This document shows, piece by piece, positions 20,260-31,504 of a DNA stretch of 64,000 nucleotides. The translations under genes were made by a program, and so were the position numbers. Numbering within the stretch: the stretch's first letter is position 1; every line of letters begins with the position of its first letter. The notes under the pieces are model-generated. The model did not search any database, was not told the origin of the DNA, and was given only the letters and a program-made list of their open reading frames with translations. Source of the DNA: Dendrophyllia cribrosa (Eukaryota; Cnidaria; Anthozoa; Scleractinia; Dendrophylliidae); the NCBI GenBank assembly GCA_024195265.1, contig JAJLRJ010000004.1, forward strand, positions 2,631,659 through 2,695,658, written 5' to 3'.

Positions 20260-23200
20260 ATGTTTATCTACATGACTGTCATCATTGCCTTTCTGCAAAT
20301 CTGCCCTCTTGATGGACGTCCAGGTTTGTTTGTCATTTAGATTTTGGAGACTTCATTTGTTTGAGTTGAACATTTTTTTAAGAATTCAAAGCGTTAATGA
20401 ACATTAAACCTCTCACTTCATTTTCATTGCAGAAGATTTAACCGTGAGTGTGGCAGTATTTTCTGGGCGTCGTGATCCAGTGTGGACGGTACCATCGAGT
20501 GACCCAAACTATAATGACATAAAATACCTTCTGAAAAAAGTGGGAAATTGTGAGCCTAACAACATGCCCGCGAGGCTTGGCTACAAGGGATTTGTAGTAC
20601 GAGAAGCGGACCAAACAGAGCGATTGGTTGTAGGTCGCGGTCTTGAAACTAAGCAATTGCAACATATATTGCTTAAGACTATGCCTATAGACGTTCTACG
20701 CGAAGAAAACAAGCAGGAAATTAAGAGTGACATCGATTCAGGTGCTGTTTCAGTCGAAGGTTGCGGATCAACAACACCGTCTTCCTCATCGCCGATCTCA
20801 AAACCGTATCTGAACGATTACGTTCGACGATGCAACAACTGCTACAACTATGCGAATGTCAAAATAACGAACACCTATTCCCAGCCCGGCCAAGCAACTG
20901 CACAAGTATTTATTCACTGCAATAATGTCAGTGTTCGGGCGGCTGCAGAACGTGACGGCTTGACTGTTTTGAACGCTCACCCTGCTACCAATCAGTGCCC
21001 CAGAGCCCCAGTTGGACCTCTGCACTGGCTTGTGGCTCTCGCTGTTGACGAAGGTAATGGCAGAATATTAAGGAGTCAGAAGTATCATGAGCTTTTTTGG
21101 TCATTACCATCGTACCATACCATTTACAAAATAATACTAGAGCACCAAGAGAGCAAAATCAATTACTTCTTGAAAGAGGAACAAATTATTATAGTCTGTT
21201 TCTAGCCCACGACGGACATGGAACGTTGCAATTCATTCAGACCGTCCCTCTCTGACTATAGACACTCATCGACGGTTTTGGTACACTTTGTGGCAATTTA
21301 TCACACCACTGGACCATTATTTTTCGGTTTCTGTAAATACAAAAACGTTTGAAATGACACCAAATCCCGTGACACTTCCCCCTTAATCACAGGGGTACCT
21401 CTGGGGCCGTATTCACGAAAGCATCCTAAGTCCAAAGAGCCTCCTAAGATATAACTTAGGAGATAACTGGTATTCACGAAGACCTCCTATATAAAGACAT
21501 GTCTTATTTTTTCTTCTAAACTTAGGACCTCCTAAATTTTTAAGACATGTCTTAACTGGTATTCACGAAAACCTCCTAACTTAAGATATGTCTTAATTTT
21601 TCTCCTAAACTTAGGAGGTCAAAATTGACCTCCTAACTTATTAAAACATGTCTTGACGGAGGCTAAATTCGATTGTTAACGAGTTTTACGTCGATTTTCA
21701 GCGTGATTATTGTGTATCACAGTAGTTACAGATTAGATAAACATTTTAAAGCATTATATTGCTAAGAAAAATTAAATATTTTCTAGTGATGTCAAACAAC
21801 ACGGTTAGTTTTATATAGGCCTTCGTGTCATTAACGGGTTCCACATTTCTTTCTCTTTGCAGAGTTATATTTCCGTTTTTCGTGAAAATAAGCCCTTGTA
21901 CAGGAAATATCGAAGTAGACCCTGTTAAAATGATGATGGATTTGTTCGATGCTTTCGCCACTGACCATGAACGAAGATATTATCACGGTTTTGCTATCTT
22001 ACTTAAATTCGAGATGAAATAAAGATTATTGTATCGTCATTGTAATTACAACAACAATTTACACAATACAAAATATTCATTGATGTAATTTTCATAACTT
22101 ATTATTCATAAGATCGCGCCATATAAACTGTCTCTGATTGGTTTACTTTTACTAATCGATAACTACGAACGATATCTTATGACCATCCTAAGGTAAGCGT
22201 AACTTAGCAGTCTCCTAAGTTTAATGGTCGCGGGCAGTTATCGATTAGTAAAAGTAAACCAATCAGAGACAGTTTATATGGCGCGATCTTATGAATAATA
22301 AGTTATGAAAATTTCATGAATGAATATTTTGTATTGTGTAAATTGTTGTTGTAATCACAATGACGATACAATGATCTTTATTTCATCTCGAATTTAAGAT
22401 AGCAAAACCGTGATAATATCTTCGTTCATGGTCAGTAGCGAAAGCAACAAACAAATCCATCATCATTTTAATAGGGTCTACTTCGATATTTCTTGTACAA
22501 GGGCTTATTTTCACGAAAAATGGAAATATAACTCTGCAAAAAGAAAGAAATGTGGAACCCGTTAATGACACGAAGGCCTATATGAAACTAACCGTGTTGT
22601 TTGACATCACTAATGCTTTAAAATGTTTATCTAATCGGTAACTATTGTGATACACAATAATCACGCTGAAAATCGACGTAAAACTCGTTAACAATCGAAT
22701 TTAGCCTCCGTCAAGACATGTTTTAATAAGTTAGGAGATCAATTTTGACCTCCTAAGTTTAGGAGAAAAATTAAGACATATCTTAAGTTAGGAGGTCTTC
22801 GTTAATACCAGTTAAGACATGTCTTAAAAATTTAGGAGGTCCTAAGTTTAGATGAAAAAATTAGACATGTCTTAAAATAGGAGGTCTTCGTGAATACCAG
22901 TTATCTCCTAAGTTATATCTTAGGAGGCTCTTTGGACTTAGGATGCTTTCGTGAATACGGCCCCTGGAGTATAACTTTCAATCAGGTGCCACATTTTTAA
23001 AATTTCTCCTTAAAGTCGAGCTATTTTCGTGTTTCGCTCGAAGGCCGATTATTTGTGTAAACAATACCCGCTGTTTACTGTTAAAAAGAAATTTATCTAG
23101 ATCTGAAATACAACTAAGCAAACTACAATGATCTGTAGATTAAGAAAAAATAATCGGACCATTCGCACGTCGAGTGAATTGTTTTTAAACAGCGCCGGCG

Positions 23201-23927
23201 ATTTTTGTAATTCGTTCGGGTCTCAGCAACATAAAACTAGTACTGACCACGTGAAACTCTTATAAATCGTAAGAAAAGTTTAAGAAGTTGAATGATGAGG
23301 AGAAATTGTTGTTGTTTTCTGTTCTGTGAAGAAGAAGGAGAAAAAGAGAACTTGTAGAAAACTCAAAAAAATTGAGAAATCGAGAAAAAGATAAATTGTA
23401 GATAACCTTAAAGAAAGAGTTGAATACCTAACTTTCTAGAAGAGTCGAGTTCCGTAAAAAAGTGCAGAAATGCACAAAAAACTCCATTTGATCTTCAGTG
23501 CATTCATTTTAACCCAGGATTTCAGGGAAATTAATTTGAACGTAAATTTCTATTCCATTTACAGAGTATATATATGTCTCGTAATTCCAGATTAGCTTAG
23601 TTATTATAAACCGTAATGGAATTATTAAAACGAATACAAGCGCTTTGTGGACACTTTAGATAACACCAATACCACTCTGACATTATCTGTTTCTATCCCA
23701 AACTTCAAGGTTCACCTAACAGGCTGGGAGATTTCCACTGGTACCGTTTGGATAACGACGGAACATGGTCTCACAAACCTGGACAAGCCCGCCCTACACG
23801 AAAAGATAACGCAAATAATGTCATTAAATGTCCAAGCATAGCAGCTATGGGTCATTATCAGTTTGTTTCGTTTATGACCAGCAACAGTAAAACTGTTAAT
23901 ATTCAAACTACTGATGTATGCTTATAG
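20260..23927 (+). CDS. Secreted CNNCYNY-family protein, copy A (3 exons)
   Basis: Predicted exons 20260-20323, 20433-21053 and 23710-23927 (total 903 nt, 300 residues). Exon 1 is a signal peptide (M-F-I-Y-M-T-V-I-I-A-F-L-Q-I-C-P-L). Exon 2 has F-S-G-R-R-D-P-V-W, M-P-A-R-L-G-Y-K-G-F-V-V, and R-C-N-N-C-Y-N-Y-A-N, ending H-W-L-V-A-L-A-V-D-E. Exon 3 has G-D-F-H-W-Y-R-L-D and W-S-H-K-P-G. All junctions are GT-AG and both introns are phase 1, as in copies B and C. Function unknown. The conserved Cys and His residues recall a papain-like cysteine-peptidase layout, but that is a guess. In exon 3 the D-P-R motif seen in the other copies is replaced by C-P-S, and exon 2 has an extra Ser/Thr-rich loop. 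Intron 2 contains a 1.55-kb palindrome. Confidence 0.8.
21413..22964. mobile_element. 1.55-kb foldback element (giant palindrome)
   Basis: Arms 21413-22163 and 22237-22964 are reverse complements of about 730-750 bp with scattered changes and a 73-bp centre. Outer ends read GGGGCCGTATTCACGAAAGC. Each arm has several copies of AGACATGTCTTAA and of CCTCCTAAGTTTAGG-type blocks near its end. The two 60-codon ORFs (21825 plus, 22383 minus) are mirror images caused by the palindrome. Sits in intron 2 of copy A. Confidence 0.93.
22965..23709. other. Remainder of copy A intron 2
   Basis: Noncoding; ends in a pyrimidine tract and the acceptor TTCAAG before 23710. Confidence 0.5.
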
Positions 23928-24196
23928 AGAAATCGTCTGTAAGCATTTATGCACAATTGTCAAATTCGAAAGGGTACCAAAGAATTATGAATAAAGACTG
24001 CATAGTTTCTGTGTCAGTGAATATATTTAGGAAAAAATTATCTATAAGTGAACAGAACCACATGCTCCATGATAATTATTTTCAATCTAATATTAGCTTC
24101 CGCCCATGCTGTGAAGATGATTTTCATTGTCGCTCCCATGACCACGCGGTCTCTATTCCGGAGATCAGAGTATCCCTTAATTAGTATCCCTGTCTT
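23928..24196. other. 3-prime flank of copy A
   Basis: An AATAAA at 23989-23994, about 65 bp after the stop, is a plausible poly(A) signal. No other gene. Confidence 0.45.
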
Positions 24197-24425
24197 GAGT
24201 AGCAAACCGCGAAATATTCAGGGAAATAACGACTACTTATCCGCTAAACACAGCGAAAGATCCAACTATAAAAGTGGGAAAAGTGTTTACCGAGCTGACG
24301 GCTGTGTAGCCGCAAACAAAGCCTCGCTTTGTTTTTAAAATTGCTAAGATCCCGGATGTTATGTAGCGTCATACGCGCATGTTTTGCGACGTAATACACG
24401 CCAGCGAATTAGCCCTACCATAGGG
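24197..24425 (+). repeat. Dispersed repeat family R1, copy 2
   Basis: Starts GAGTAGCAAACCGCGAAA like the copy at 50455. Includes CCGCTAAACACAGCGAAA, GTGTAGCCGCAAACAAAGCC, GCGTCATACGCGCATGTTTT and GCGACGT. Confidence 0.8.
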
Positions 24426-25433
24426 AACCCACGCGTTTATTTAGAATGATCATAGTGAACTTACGTGATGTTGTGTTTCAATTCAAATGTGCTGTTGCAT
24501 GACCGGTGTTGAATAACTGAAATCAGCTTATGCCGGGATTTATAGTAGCCACAACGGTCCGATCAAATCCGTTGATACTATTTCGAAACGATCGTGTCAT
24601 TTTTAAACGGTCTCGCATTTCGCCGTCTGTTATTAAATGTTAACTTGTCAGCGTCTCGCATTTCGCCGTCATGCGGCGTATCACATAACCGTTTGTTATT
24701 AATTAAATTAAGAGTTTAAATTTTTAACGGTTAAGAAAGAGAGAGGGTGACAAGGGTCGAAACTCCAGAGGTTGTATCGATATATCAGTGACTGAACTTG
24801 AGTGGACCGCGTCAGCCACGCAATGCGCGAGGTACTCGAAAGCTCCAGGGAGCCTTTAAAGAGTCTGTTAACATTCGCGAGGCATTATGCCCCTGAAGAA
24901 TCAGATCTAGAGCGTTCTGCTAGCACAGATTGAGGACCCTGTGATAACACAAAAAAATCTTTGAGATGATGCCTGCATTTGATAGATTTGGAACGCGACA
25001 GGAAAGACAACATATTTAAAAATTCCACTTACATTTTTATTTCCGAAGGTGTATTTATGGTCACATTTCAAAAACAATGGCAAACTCTAAATTGGATATT
25101 CTGTTATAGACGATTTAAAATCGAATAACGCAGAGCGCGCACCCGAGAAGGAAAAAGAAACCCCGCGAAAGCAAATAAATTACACGCGAGAAAACCAGGA
25201 ACATAGCGCGACAAACTTTCTAGCTTATAATTCAACACATTGATACACTGCCTGAATATGGTCAAAACGTTATCAATATACGCTATGTCTACATGACGTA
25301 TATCCAGCAATGGATGTAAATTTCACATTTTGACAAGAGAATGCAAAAATGACGGACCGTCCTCGATATTTTTTCTTCAAACTGTGCTTTGTTATCAATG
25401 TGTTGAATTATAAAACTATTATAGCGCGAAAGC

Positions 25434-25600
25434 GCGCGTGATATCTCCTAATTCTTAGTCGACGACGCCGTAGGCCGAGTCGGCTAAAATTAGGCGATAT
25501 CACGCAAGCTTGAGCAAAAAAAATGACGGGCATAGGTTCTATGACTATGGGGCTAAGCAGCGGGCCTTCACCCGCGAGAGCTCCGCTATCATATATCATG
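25434..25600 (+). repeat. Hairpin plus R1-family fragment
   Basis: 25434-25508 folds on itself (GCGTGATATCtCCTAATTcT against AAATTAGGCGATATCACGC, with GTCGACGACGCC in the loop side). It is followed by ATGACGGGCATAGGTTCTAT and GAGAGCTCCGCTA, the tail block of R1 also seen at 7631-7690. Confidence 0.7.
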
Positions 25601-26039
25601 TAGCTCTCGTCACTGCTGGAGGTACAGTACATATATTTTACTTGTACAGCGAAGGTAAATCGCGTGTTGTGTTAGAGGCTGTGAAAATCAACAAATCCGC
25701 CAACTCTAAAATTACATGACGTCATTCAAACTGACTAACCAGGTGTCGGCCTTAAAATAACCATACTACCCCACGCAGTATGGCATAGAACTAATTATAG
25801 ATTAAAGTAATTTTCATTGAATCTGAATCCCCGTTCAGCCTGCAGGTCAATGATGTTCCCTGTGGAGGGAGGGGTATAAGAGGCAGGACTCTAAGACTTT
25901 CAGCTTTCCAAGGGGTCTTGGATAAAAATACACAAACGAAACGGAAAAAGGTAATGAAATTCAAGGTTCTAAAATCTAATAGACGTCTTTGTATTTAATC
26001 CACCAAAATAACACTGGCCAATGAAAGCAGGAACCGATC

Positions 26040-27331
26040 TGATCATGGTCACCTGAAAGAAATGAATCCTTTTCTGTTAGAACAGTGTAAGTCACGCAGA
26101 GTACTGTCAATAATTAATGAAGCAAAACTTGCCTTAAAGCTAATAAAGCAATCAAAAATGTTCATTCCAAAGCGATCTCTAATGTCTGGATAACTGCCAT
26201 AAGAACTGTAAGTTTCACCTTCCTTGTTACCATATATCCTACGATATTTACTGCTACGCGACCTTTTAAATCCAATGTTTTTTTTTTATTTTTAATGGCT
26301 ATAACTTTGTTTACATTGAATCCTAAAATAGGCAGTTTGAGAGTCATCTCTGAACGCGAAGCACATCAGTTTGCCTGCTCCGCTTCCCCAACATTTGCCT
26401 TGTGAAAGAATAATGACGTGAGATGCGGCGAATTTTAGGAACACCGAGTTCGGCGATTGCGTTGACGAGGAAGATATCAAGAAAGCTGATTGAAACATTT
26501 TCCTGTCTTGCTCTGTTTGGTCGTCTCCCTTAACCAGCATTATTGTCATTATTCTTGGCAAAAGGCTGCCCCAAATGTCAGCTAGAGATGAAGACGACTT
26601 TTCAAACATCGTTTGGGCATAAAGACGCACGAAAGGTTTTCTAACAAAATGAGCACGATGTCTATTTCTCTATTGGTAATCTTAATACTAGAGTCACTTG
26701 ATTTGCCGAAAAAATGCAAAAGTGCCGACAGAAATTTGTTTCCAGTTTTTTTTTTGTGGAGTACTGAGGTTATTATGCTTGGATAAAACGACTCGGACTG
26801 TAAAGAAGCTTCTCGCATTTCAGAGCGAAAGAACGGCATGTAAAATATATCTGTGGAATAAAAATTCTGTCCATTTTCCAAACCTTTTTTCTATTAATGC
26901 TTTAGTTACGCACTCATGACTCATTATATTCCTAATTTAAGGGCTTTTTAACCCTCCTTGCCGAGGGATCGAGTAACCGCTAAATTAGGTCTTTGAAACT
27001 TAATGTCCGTCATTTACAAAACTGCTTGTACACCCGATCCGCTCTTCTAATTCTGCCGTGACTAAGCTGCCCTCTGATTCGTTGAACTGGTAGTACCCGT
27101 TGTAAAACTGATTTGTTTCAGTTGTTTAGCTGATTAGGACCTTAGCTGCATTGAAATTATAAGTGTCAACATTTTCTAAAATAACGCCTGTAAAATTCGG
27201 AAGTTCAAAATAAATCAAACTGAATCGTTTTGTTAAGTTTGAGTCAATGTCAGATATTTGTCACTTTAGATGAATTGAGATGTGCTGTATTATAGTACAT
27301 TACATTGTTCTTTGCACAGGAATTTCTAAAA
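26040..27331 (+). repeat. 5-prime flank of copy B, duplicated near copy C
   Basis: No gene supported. Blocks here (GATGCGGCGAATTTTAGGAA and neighbours near 26422; ATTTGTCACTTTAGATGAAT near 27255; CAGGAATTTCTAAAAATGCT at the exon-1 edge) recur inverted at about 44700-45850, and again at 46320-46520 and 47870-48660. The two overlapping minus ORFs at 26292-26881 have no matching frame in the duplicates, so coding is unlikely. Ends in TTCTTTGCACAG (27310-27319), a likely acceptor for an untranslated first exon junction. Confidence 0.7.
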
Positions 27332-30300
27332 ATGCTGGTCTTCCCAACAGTGATGGTCGCCTTTCTGCAATTCTGCTTCATTGATGGACAGATTAGAAGT
27401 TCTGGTTTGTTGCTTTTCTTTATCAACTTATTTTTTTACTAATGGACGAGGGTTTATGACAGAGACGTATGAGACGTACATAAACATCTCAAAATATACG
27501 AGTAGCACGGAGTCGATCGGCGCTGAAAAGAGCCAGTTTAATAACAGAGAATGAAAGGAACTGATTCCCTCTCTTCGGCCAACGAAGTACGGTAGTCAGC
27601 CGTTTGTTGCTTGTGTGGACTGAAGAAGCCATAAAACATTATAATTATATGAAATTCCCAAACGCAGGAAAAAATTATTTTAGTCGGTGTCAAAAGAAAT
27701 GCAGTTTGAACAATGGATCTGATGGCATTTATAGCCATTTGCTTCTTCGATATAACCTGAGAGAAAACTGTAAGGGCAGATTTATAGATATACCGTATGA
27801 TATTATATATATTTAAATTTACTTCTTACTGAGTCAGTTTAAAAAGATAGAAGATCATGTTCGCAATTGAGTGGCCAAGTAAACTGAATTGCGACGATGT
27901 TCCTAATACGATTGCAAAGCATGCTGGGAGTTTTTTAGCGCGCGCTAAATAAGGTTCAAATACTAATAAACAAAATATAGACCCTATTCATAAATGACGG
28001 CCGATTTATTTATTATTTTATATTAATGCTAATCAGCCCAACTAGCCTCATTTTAGCGCAAAAATTATTTTTAATTTTGCACATGCTAACGAGGCTAGTT
28101 GGGCTGATTAGCATGAATATAAAAGAATAATAAACCGGCCGCCATTTATGAATAGGGTCTATGTTTTGGTTAAAATTTGAGCGATGGATCTGGCTCGTTA
28201 CTTAAGCTTTTTTTTTTTAATTATTTAACAAGCCTAAAAGTTACGTTAACAGAAATGCATCATAAACGTTTTTAACTTATATTTACTGCCTTTTTTACTC
28301 AGGGTTGAGAGTAACTTTGGCAATATTTTCTGGTCGTCGTGATCCAGTTTGGTCGATTCCTATGCCTGCCGTTGGTGACATCAGCCGCCTTCTGGCGAAT
28401 GCCAGAATACAAGGCTTCGCTTACAGCACAAAACGTATGCCTGCTAGGCTTGGCTTCAAGGGATTCGTGGTGCAAGAAGAAAAAAAAGCACGATTGTTGG
28501 TTGGTCGTGAGACAACAGAACTCCAACTGCGTTTGCTCCAAACCATGCCAAAAGACCTGCTGAAAAGCGGCACTCGTCAAAAGGTCCAGAAGGCGATCCG
28601 TTTGGGCGCGGTTAAAGCCGAAGTAGGATCACTAAAGTATAAGCGTTATGCACCCCCTTATGATCCCGACCCATGGCATGTAAGTGAAATGGTTATAAGA
28701 TGCAACAACTGTTACAACTACGCGAATATCATATTAACAAACAACGTTGCCTTGCCTGGGTCAGGAAGCGGACAGGAGTATGAGGAGCCGATGACCGGAC
28801 AAACTGTGCAAGATGCTGCGGTTCGTGATGGTTTAGAGGTTCTTATTCCCCAACCAACTGACAATGATGATGTTCCTGGACCCCCCGCAGGAAATCGGCA
28901 CTTGGTGGCACTTGTGGTTGATCCAGGTTAATAATCTCTGATATCTTGGTCTACTTACTCAGTTAGAGCTTGCACCGCTGAACCGATGAAAGTAGCTACC
29001 TGCACCGTACAAATGACTCACCAACAACATAACCCTATTAGACAGGGGATGGGAGATAAGTGGTGGTGGGGGGGGGGGGGGGGAGTAGAAAATGCCCGTC
29101 CTGACTTCGAACACTCATAACGTTAGAATCATTTAACCAACGCCCACCAATCTTCGTGAGTTTTTCTGAAATTCATATCGGGACTTTTTGATTAGACACA
29201 TTACATTAAATCACATTTTGAACATTAACAAATTGTAGTGAATTTTACAATTATAATATTAGCATTTTTCTTTTGACTTTGGCTTTATTTTGACACAAGC
29301 TTTTAAACATGATAAACATCCAAGATTGCAGATGTAGAATGACGGCCATTCGGCATTAAAACACAATTCCTGCGCCATATGGAGTCATACCAAACTTCGT
29401 AATTTTTTTCAGAAATATATTTGTGATAAATTTGATGAGACACACTTTTGTTCATGACACGTGACGTTTCCATCGCAACCATATCTCGACAAGCACTTTA
29501 ACCCAAATTTTGAATTTTCTGCTAAAATTGACATTAACGATATGCATGCTTGACTAAATTTGAGCGCTTTTCTAACATGATAAAAATCCAAGATGGCGGA
29601 TTCATAATCACGGCCATTAAGCATGATGGCGCCATTCTCGCTTTACATGATGTCATCACGGTACGTGACCTACTTTAAGGTGGCTCGAAGTAGTTTGTTT
29701 GGGGTCGCAAATCTCTTTTGAATGCGATTTTTCATCTTCTTACTTTAGCTCAAAAAAACTTAATTTGATACCAGATGTTAGGCTTGTATAAAAGTTTTGG
29801 ATGATGGTCTTTTTATGCTAATCGGCGTTTCCATAACAACGGTAAACAAACATGGCAAAATAAGTTTTTCTAAATATCTTTCAATTTCGTGGCTACCCGC
29901 GACAAGAGACTTAATACGCTGTAATCTGCACAGTGTAGCACACTAAATGGGGAAATTTCAAACAAATTAAACTGTTCGATTTTGAATAAATCGCTGGAAC
30001 ATTTTTAACATATGTTTTTGCATGTTTGAAATCTAAGCGGTCAATTACCCCCTGCAAATAGCTCTGACTAACTCCTCGGCAATAATACATATTTATTATT
30101 ATTATTGTTACTACGATCATTTATAATTTCTAGTGATTTCATTAGACTTAATATATTTTGCGCACTTTTAAGATATTTTTAGATATTTATTGTTGTAACT
30201 TAAGATATGTCTTTTTATCTTGAGAAAATAAAGATTATTATTATTATTATTATTATTATTATTTAATAAAGATATCGAGCTTTTCATTCAAATACTGTTT

Positions 30301-30783
30301 TAAAAGGGTGAAAACGTCAAGCATTTGAATGAAAAGCTCGATCTCTTTATTGCCGAGGAGTTAGTCAGAGCTATTTGCAGGGGGTAATAATTTAAGTCTG
30401 AGAAACTTTCTGTAGTAATTAAATGTTAATTTGTGAGACCTATGGAATGTATTGAGCGCTTATATTTCAAACATGAAAAAACACATGTTAAAACTGTTTC
30501 TGCGATTTATTCATAATCGAACAGTTTAATTTGTTTGAAATTTCTCCATTTAGAGTGCCATACTGTGTACTTTAGATTATAGCGCATTTACTCGCTTGTC
30601 GCAGATAGCCCTAAAATCGAAAGATATTTTAGAAAAACTGTTTTCCCCATGTTTGTTTACCGTTGCTATAGAAACGCTGATTGTCATGAAAAGAGTATCG
30701 TCCAAAACTTTCATCCAAACCAAACAACTGGTATCAAATTCAGATTCATTGAGCTAAGGTAAGATTATGTATAAGCGTGAACC

Positions 30784-30814
<31 letters not shown>

Positions 30815-31504
30815 AAAACTTGGTGCCACCTTAAGGTAGAATAATCCTGAAGTAAAGGAGGGATTTGGGGGAGGAATGCCCCTGGAATGTCCCTGGCAGT
30901 TCAAACAATTTACTTGCACCACAAAATCTGAAGTTGATGGAAAGAGATGGTAGGTGTGATCTGTGAAAGAACAAAAAAGCACTAAAAAGGGCTATCCAAG
31001 ACAACCTAAAACATTTTATAAATCTAGTTCTCTTCCTTCTACTATACAAAGCTTACGTATTTGGTGATACAGTTTCAGTCATCCTGGAAATACCGAGAAA
31101 ATGGAGTACTTAATTGAAGTTAATTATTTTAAAAAATGGAACATTCCTCTGTTGTACCGTGTTAGTTTACTACCCAAAGATTTACAGCAAACAAAATACA
31201 ACAAGAATAAAACCAAGTGATCTAAATTATTACTATTTTATCTCTAAACTAGAAATACTTTTCTTCTTATCGTTTAGCGAAGGTTAATTACGACGGAGAC
31301 TTTCACTGGTACCGTCTGGATTCGGACGGAAAGTGGTCTCACAAACCTGGCGAATGCCACGTCGAGCGAGAAGATGACGAGGGAAAGGAAATCACTGATC
31401 CAAGACGTGCCGCCATGGGAGATTATAAATTTGTTTCTTTTATGACCAGTGATAAAGACAGTGTTACTATTGAGGACGATTTTGAGTGCCCATACAACGA
31501 ATGA
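27332..31504 (+). CDS. Secreted CNNCYNY-family protein, copy B (3 exons)
   Basis: Predicted exons 27332-27404, 28303-28926 and 31278-31504 (924 nt, 307 residues), all phase 1 with GT-AG junctions. Exon 1 encodes a signal peptide (M-L-V-F-P-T-V-M-V-A-F-L-Q-F-C-F). Exon 2: F-S-G-R-R-D-P-V-W-S-I-P, M-P-A-R-L-G-F-K-G-F-V-V, V-G-R-E-T-T-E-L-Q, L-Q-T-M-P-K-D-L-L, R-C-N-N-C-Y-N-Y-A-N (C158 and C161), G-P-P-A-G-N-R-H-L-V-A-L-V-V. Exon 3: G-D-F-H-W-Y-R-L-D-S-D-G (H242), W-S-H-K-P-G, D-P-R-R-A, Y-K-F-V-S-F-M-T. The most regular copy, with no damage seen. Likely secreted; function unknown. Bacterial and invertebrate uncharacterised proteins share the F-S-G-R-x-(D/N)-P-x-W start as far as I recall. Confidence 0.85.
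27971..28169. repeat. Foldback MITE in copy B intron 1
   Basis: Arms of about 85 bp: CAAAATATAGACCCTATTCA at the left, and its complement ending at 28169; the GCTAATCAGCCCAACTAGCC block is perfect in both. Confidence 0.93.
29068..29083. repeat. G-run
   Basis: G16 shortly after exon 2 of copy B. Confidence 0.9.
29290..29690 (+). repeat. Dispersed repeat family R2, copy 2 (two partial tandem units)
   Basis: AACATGATAAACATCCAAGA and AACATGATAAAAATCCAAGA (near 29306 and 29575), each followed by ACGGCCATT and GCCAT blocks. The GTGACGTTTCCATCGCAACC block recurs inverted at 39450-39465. Confidence 0.65.
29671..30838. mobile_element. Foldback element in copy B intron 2
   Basis: Arms 29671-30085 and 30347-30838 are diverged reverse complements (CTTTAAGGTGGC outer end; CATGTTTGTTTACCGTTG, ACTCCTCGGCAATAA blocks). 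A second nested palindrome (30264-30292 / 30323-30351) and an (ATT)n run at 30234-30262 lie in the centre. Confidence 0.88.
30782..30818. repeat. C23-A14 homopolymer pair
   Basis: Twenty-three C directly followed by fourteen A, inside the right arm of the foldback element; absent from the left arm. Confidence 0.95.

Noticed and set aside
21825..22022. ORF similar to the minus ORF 22383-22571
   Set aside because: Mirror images created by the 1.55-kb palindrome; ends differ and no domain seen.
26292..26881. Two overlapping minus-strand ORFs upstream of copy B, possibly an exon of a larger gene
   Set aside because: Frames disagree, and the duplicated counterpart near 45.3 kb does not keep either frame.
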